Shown here piece after piece: positions 60,123-64,000 of a stretch of 64,000 nucleotides of DNA; positions within the stretch are counted from its first letter, which is position 1, and each line of letters begins with the position of its first letter. The notes below the pieces were generated by a model. That model was not told the DNA's origin. It did not search any database and saw only the letters and a program-made list of their open reading frames with translations. The translations under genes and the position numbers were made by a program. Source of the DNA: Halichoerus grypus (lineage: Eukaryota > Chordata > Mammalia > Carnivora > Phocidae); assembly GCF_964656455.1 (NCBI RefSeq), contig NC_135718.1, forward strand, positions 22,456,449-22,520,448, read 5' to 3'.

Positions 60123-61273
60123 GTATGACCTGAATGGATTTCTTCATTTCAGTATTTTTCTAGTTCCCATATTCTCGCCTTCACCCCTTTCCCAAGGACC
60201 CTCATATTCATTTATCTTTTCGCATCCCCCCATGAACGTTTTTCAACTTCTCTCTCGCTCTAATTCTTGCTATAGGAGCATCTGAATAGATTGTCAACTG
60301 ATTTGCTTTTGTTTTTCAGTAATAAAGATTTTCAAGCAGTATGTATAGGTATTCTAGAAAGACAGAAAATAGGCTTTGGATACACGTTATATCAGTACAA
60401 CAGGTGTGATACGTTTCTATCCCATTTTATTGTTAATTATTGAGAGGTGGTGCATCTAGATGACACCCAGCCTTTGCTTTGTCTCTTGATGGAACTTATG
60501 AGACTGGTTTTAGAGTTCTGAGGCACAGCTAATTTTTTGAACTTCCCCAAAGACATACTCCTTTGAAAATAATGACAGACAGAAGTTAAAGACACTCTCA
60601 ACTGCTGACATCCCTGGGCTATCTTTCTAGAAACACTGAACAACTGTGTTAATATGGAGCACCACCTAGTGGAGGACAAACTGACTTGGGAGCTCAAAGT
60701 TATGTGGATTTGTGGTCTGAAATAGTTAATGTATTGTGTCTTGATCTTAGAGCAAGGGAGGTATGTATGGCTGTAGGAGGGGACAGTGCAGGTTTAAATG
60801 TAGTTGTAGCTCAGCTTTGCAACCTTTAGGTTGGACAAAGAACATAGGGAACTTTTTTTGATTGAGTGTTCATGACTCCTTATCTTGTGTTTTTATCCAT
60901 GACTTTGTAGTATGCTGTCCTGGACCAACACCAGCTAGCTGCCAGGAAATCATGGGATAGCACAAGGACATCACAGGTCTCCTCTTCTAGGAGAGCCAGT
61001 GGTAGCCAGTTGCTCTGGCCTCTACAGGCAGAATTCTCCTTCTTGGCCATCACTCTGCCCCTAAGCCTAGCAGGATAGTAAGGTGGGCTGAGACATTGGC
61101 CCATTCAAGATAACTACACACATTAAATTGCACTGTTGACTCCAGGGAACAATATCCATGTTAGTAGTTCTTATTTCCAGCTGCTAAGAGATTAATGACA
61201 GTGGTAATTGCCCAGAACTATATGTCTGTGACTTATACACTTAAATGCTCCCTGCTCTTGATTCAGGTGTTTT

Positions 61274-61487
61274 CGGGGCGCCTGGGTGGCTCAGTCGTTA
61301 AGCGTCTGCCTTCGGCTCAGGTCATGATCCCAGGGTCCTGGGATCGAGCCCCGCATCAGGCTCCCTGCTCAGCCGTAAACCTGCTTCTCCCTCTCCCACT
61401 CCCCCTGCTTGTGTTCCCTCTCTCGCTGCGTCTCTGCCTGTCAAATAAATAAGTAAAATCTTTAAAATAAATAAATAAATAAATAAA
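61274..61487 (+). mobile_element. SINEC tRNA-derived SINE, sense
   Basis: GGGGCGCCTGGGTGGCTCAG head, GGGATCGAGCCCCGCATC body, CT tract with TGCTTGTGTTCCCTCTC and a (TAAA)n tail. Short duplication GTGTTTT at 61267-61273 and 61488-61494. Confidence 0.95.
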
Positions 61488-62869
61488 GTGTTTTAAAAAA
61501 GACAAGCACTTACAACTTTGGACTTGTGCCTCAGATGAAAATCGGGTAAAGTCCATATGTAAAATTAAATCTGAGTGTTGTTAAAATTACACTGGATAAT
61601 CTTTTAGGAAGGTCCATGAGGGATATGATCATGCCTCCTCAGTAAGTCCAACAGAGCCATTTTGTTTTTGTTTTTGTTTTTTTCTCCTTGAGTGCTGAAA
61701 TAAATTGCTATTTCTTTGATTGGTCAGCAAATGCAGTAGTTTAGCTTGCAAGATTTACACCTTTAAAAATAAGAATTAAAGTCAGTGCAGGGAGATGCTC
61801 TCCCTCAAGAGGCATGTGGGAATTGAGACCAAATCAGGAAGCAGCAGATATGAGTCACTCCTCTTGTGTTCTCTCCTGGGAATATACTCTTTGTGTGGAA
61901 TAAGTCCCAGCCAAACCAAAAGCTGTTTGCAGCCCAAGTGAGGCAAGCACTCAAGTCTCCTGAGCTCCCAAATTGGCATCCTTTGTATTATACTTTTCTT
62001 CTCTTGAAATAAATTAATAGCTTACTATTAGAAGATAGCCGATCCCCCACAAATTTTGATATACTGGAGGACCATCAAAAGAAAATGTCCTGTGGACCTA
62101 AGGAGTCCCAGGAATGGTCATTTAAAACCAAAGAACCATCTTTGGATCTCTTGCTGGAGTGTTAGGAAACACATCCTTTGTGTTGCTTGTTCATAGCCAT
62201 CACACGGATCACTGTTGACACTTGCCCCCAGTGACATCCAGCCATTCTGGAAGGAAAAGTGATACTTTTACCCTGAATCAGCTGTCTGTCCCCTCCCCTT
62301 GCTATCCCAGATGAGCATGCTCCATTACTAGCCTCATCCGAGGTATGAGGGTAGAACGCCATGATTAATTTCTCTCATCCCTGGAAAAATAGGAGCCAGC
62401 ACAGCAAATGAACGTATTATGTGGTCCAAACAGGTGTTTATTACTTAAGGCAATGAGACGTCTCATTACAATCCCATTACACCTTCAAAGAATAGCCCCA
62501 GCTTGGGTGGAGCGATCTGCCAGAAAGGCGCCTGTATTTCACGGCCTTCTATCAAAGCCAGGGCTGCCTTGGCTGGAAAGGAACAAAGCTTTATGCCCAC
62601 CAAAGGAATCGAGACAAACCAGCACTTTCATGTTCAAATTTTCTGTAATCATCCACTGCATTGTATCAGCTCTTGAAAGACCATGGTTATCCTGAGCTGT
62701 GTTAAAAAAATAATAATAATAACATAATGGTAACACTGACCGGAGAGGGAGATGGGGAGACTTTAATGTTGCTGCCGCTATTAAAAGCATGAGCCCTCCC
62801 CCCAACCCAGGCTGGGAGACATGGTGACGGTTTCCTTGCCTTAACTTATGTGCAGCTCATTCTGAGCTA

Positions 62870-63110
62870 CTCAAGGTAGATGAATGAGGCAATACATATG
62901 AAAGTGCTTTGAGCATTTTGGAGGACAGATACTCTATAAAAGCAAGGTAATATTATTATCAGAATGGATCTAGTTGCCTCTGTGGTGGGAGATCGATGGG
63001 AACAGGGGCGTGGGTGGTGCAGAGGTTGGTTGGCAGCAGAAGGCCTGGATTCCAGACCTGCATCTGCCACTAACCTGCTTTGAAGCCTTCAACTAGCTTA
63101 CCAATTTCTC
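62870..63110 (+). repeat. MIR-like pieces, sense
   Basis: GAATGAGGCAATACATATG, AAAGTGCTTTGAGCATTTTG and AAAGCAAGGTAATATTATTA fit the 3' half of a MIR-type element. GGCCTGGATTCCAGACCTGC and CATCTGCCACTAACCTGC further on fit a 5' half, so two pieces are likely. Confidence 0.6.
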
Positions 63111-63672
63111 TTTCTCTGTGTTTTGTTTGTTTGTGCTTTTGTTTTGTTTTGTTTTTACATTTTTTAAATAAAATAAATGTTACTCTGAATAAAATATCCT
63201 TAGAGATGCTTCACTAAAATTTGGCTCCATGATTAAATAAGCTTAAGAAAAAAATAAACTCCATTCTATGCCCCTTGCCTCGAGAGTAACGGTAGGTCAC
63301 TGGTGTCAAAAGCTCTAGGATGTCCTGTGAGCAAGAAAACTCTATAACTCAGCATTAATCAAAACATTTTATAAAGGGATCCATTAAAAAAAAAAGTCTA
63401 TTAGAATCCATCAATGCTGATGTCCTATGGAACAGATTTTGGGAAACACTCTAGTAGAAGATCTCAAAGGTCACTTCTTGTTCTAAAATTTTGTGTCTCA
63501 GTAAAAGTATTGAACATAAAGTGCCACTTTATGTAGAAAGAGTGTATTTTCCTGATAGAGGAGAATGTAGGCAAGAAGAGAAAAGAAAGATGACATTTAA
63601 ATATGTCAGATCTTTCAATTAAGATATCTGAGACCAACATTTTTTAAGTCTCTTCAGTGTCATTGGATTATA

Positions 63673-63699
63673 TGGAGAGAGAGAGAGAGAGAGAGAGAT
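63673..63699. repeat. (GA)n microsatellite
   Basis: About 13 GA units. Confidence 0.92.
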
Positions 63700-63747
63700 C
63701 GGATCTTGGCCCTTATCTAGAGATGGCCATTTGAATCTGTTATTGTT

Positions 63748-63771
63748 ACTCGACTAGTTCTCTAGTCGAGT
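63748..63771. repeat. Perfect 10-bp inverted repeat with 4-base loop
   Basis: ACTCGACTAG (63748-63757), loop TTCT, CTAGTCGAGT (63762-63771). No T-run follows and no gene ends here, so it is not a terminator. Confidence 0.85.
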
Positions 63772-64000
63772 TGAAGCACTGTTTAGTTCCAAATCTACAA
63801 AATAAAAATTTGCATGAGTTGGGATAATATAGTTGATGTATCCAGCCCCTAGCATTTATTAACAAGATATCTGTGATGACCCGGACTTCAGAGGTTCACC
63901 AGTGCACAGATTCACTCCAAAGGCACAGAGGTGGGCAATAGTTACATGGGGGCCAGATCTGTGCTTCAATATTTTGAATTGAATTCAGGGAAGATGCTGC

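Larger units (their letters stand above)
1..64000 (+). other. SORCS1: Interior of the SORCS1 gene (partial)
   Basis: The window lies inside one transcription unit read on the + strand. Four exons with matching phases encode 116 consecutive residues of a VPS10P domain. SORCS1 is known as a type I membrane receptor of the sortilin family that sorts cargo between Golgi, endosome and neuronal surface. The paralogue was chosen from memory of the protein: stretches such as VPNRFYWSVMGSNKEPD and SGGRPHYYVSYRRNAF fit SORCS1 better than SORCS2 or SORCS3. The promoter, first exons, transmembrane segment and 3' end are outside the window. Very large introns are usual for this gene. Confidence 0.9.
60123..64000 (+). 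other. SORCS1: SORCS1 intron, 5' part, phase 0
   Basis: Begins GTATGA and runs off the window. It holds one SINE (61274-61487), MIR-like pieces (62870-63110), a (GA)n and a perfect hairpin at 63748-63771. I see nothing identifiable in 60130-61260 or 61500-62860. Confidence 0.88.

Noticed and set aside
2541..61487. tRNA-like heads as tRNA genes
   Set aside because: They are SINE heads with CT and A tails and target-site duplications, and do not form intact cloverleaves.
1..64000. CRISPR array, operon, phage or other microbial system
   Set aside because: No spaced repeats of CRISPR type, no dense coding and no ribosome-binding sites; all structure is mammalian intron and retroelement.

Overview
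This is a 64 kb piece of mammalian chromosome, almost all of it intron. It holds four coding exons of one gene on the + strand. I read them as the middle of the VPS10P domain of SORCS1, a sortilin-family sorting receptor. The exons are at 12863-12936 (74 bp), 42903-42967 (65 bp), 57171-57289 (119 bp) and 60033-60122 (90 bp). Each has a canonical AG acceptor and GT donor. The reading frame runs through all four without a break (intron phases 2, 1, 0, 0) and gives 116 residues. All longer open frames are either LINE-1 ORF2 or chance.

The repeats point to a carnivoran. Sixteen copies of a tRNA-derived SINE of the carnivore SINEC type lie here. Their head reads like GCGCCTGGGTGGCTCAG and their tail is CT-rich then A-rich. 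From memory of the consensus sequences, the copies lack the marks of the dog-specific (SINEC_Cf) and cat subfamilies, so an arctoid (bear, mustelid, seal or relative) is most likely. That is an inference, not a database result.

Layout. 1-12862: part of the upstream intron, with three SINEs, an L1 3' end and ancient MIR pieces. 12937-42902 (about 30 kb): the intron after the first exon. It holds nine SINEs, a MaLR LTR at each of two places, an old L1 3' block, a 5'-inverted L1 with an exact 16-bp target-site duplication, and a 5'-truncated 3.17-kb L1 inserted antisense to the gene with an exact 21-bp duplication. 42968-57170 (14.2 kb): three SINEs, L1M and MIR pieces and a CTCF-like motif. 57290-60032 (2.7 kb): one SINE, an L1 3' end and an unexplained 490-bp segment with an A-rich tail. 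60123-64000: start of the next intron, with one SINE. The next SORCS1 exon, which should encode a stretch like DMHVISTDENQVF, is not in the window.

I found no bacterial, phage, CRISPR or other novel multigene system. The signals most worth a second look are small: a hairpin pair with a compensatory change (21459-21516), a poly(T)-only insertion flanked by a 12-bp direct repeat (20364-20399), a 30-bp exact repeat 2 kb apart (54580 and 56550), the pure T17 tract that forms one splice acceptor, and the inverted L1.
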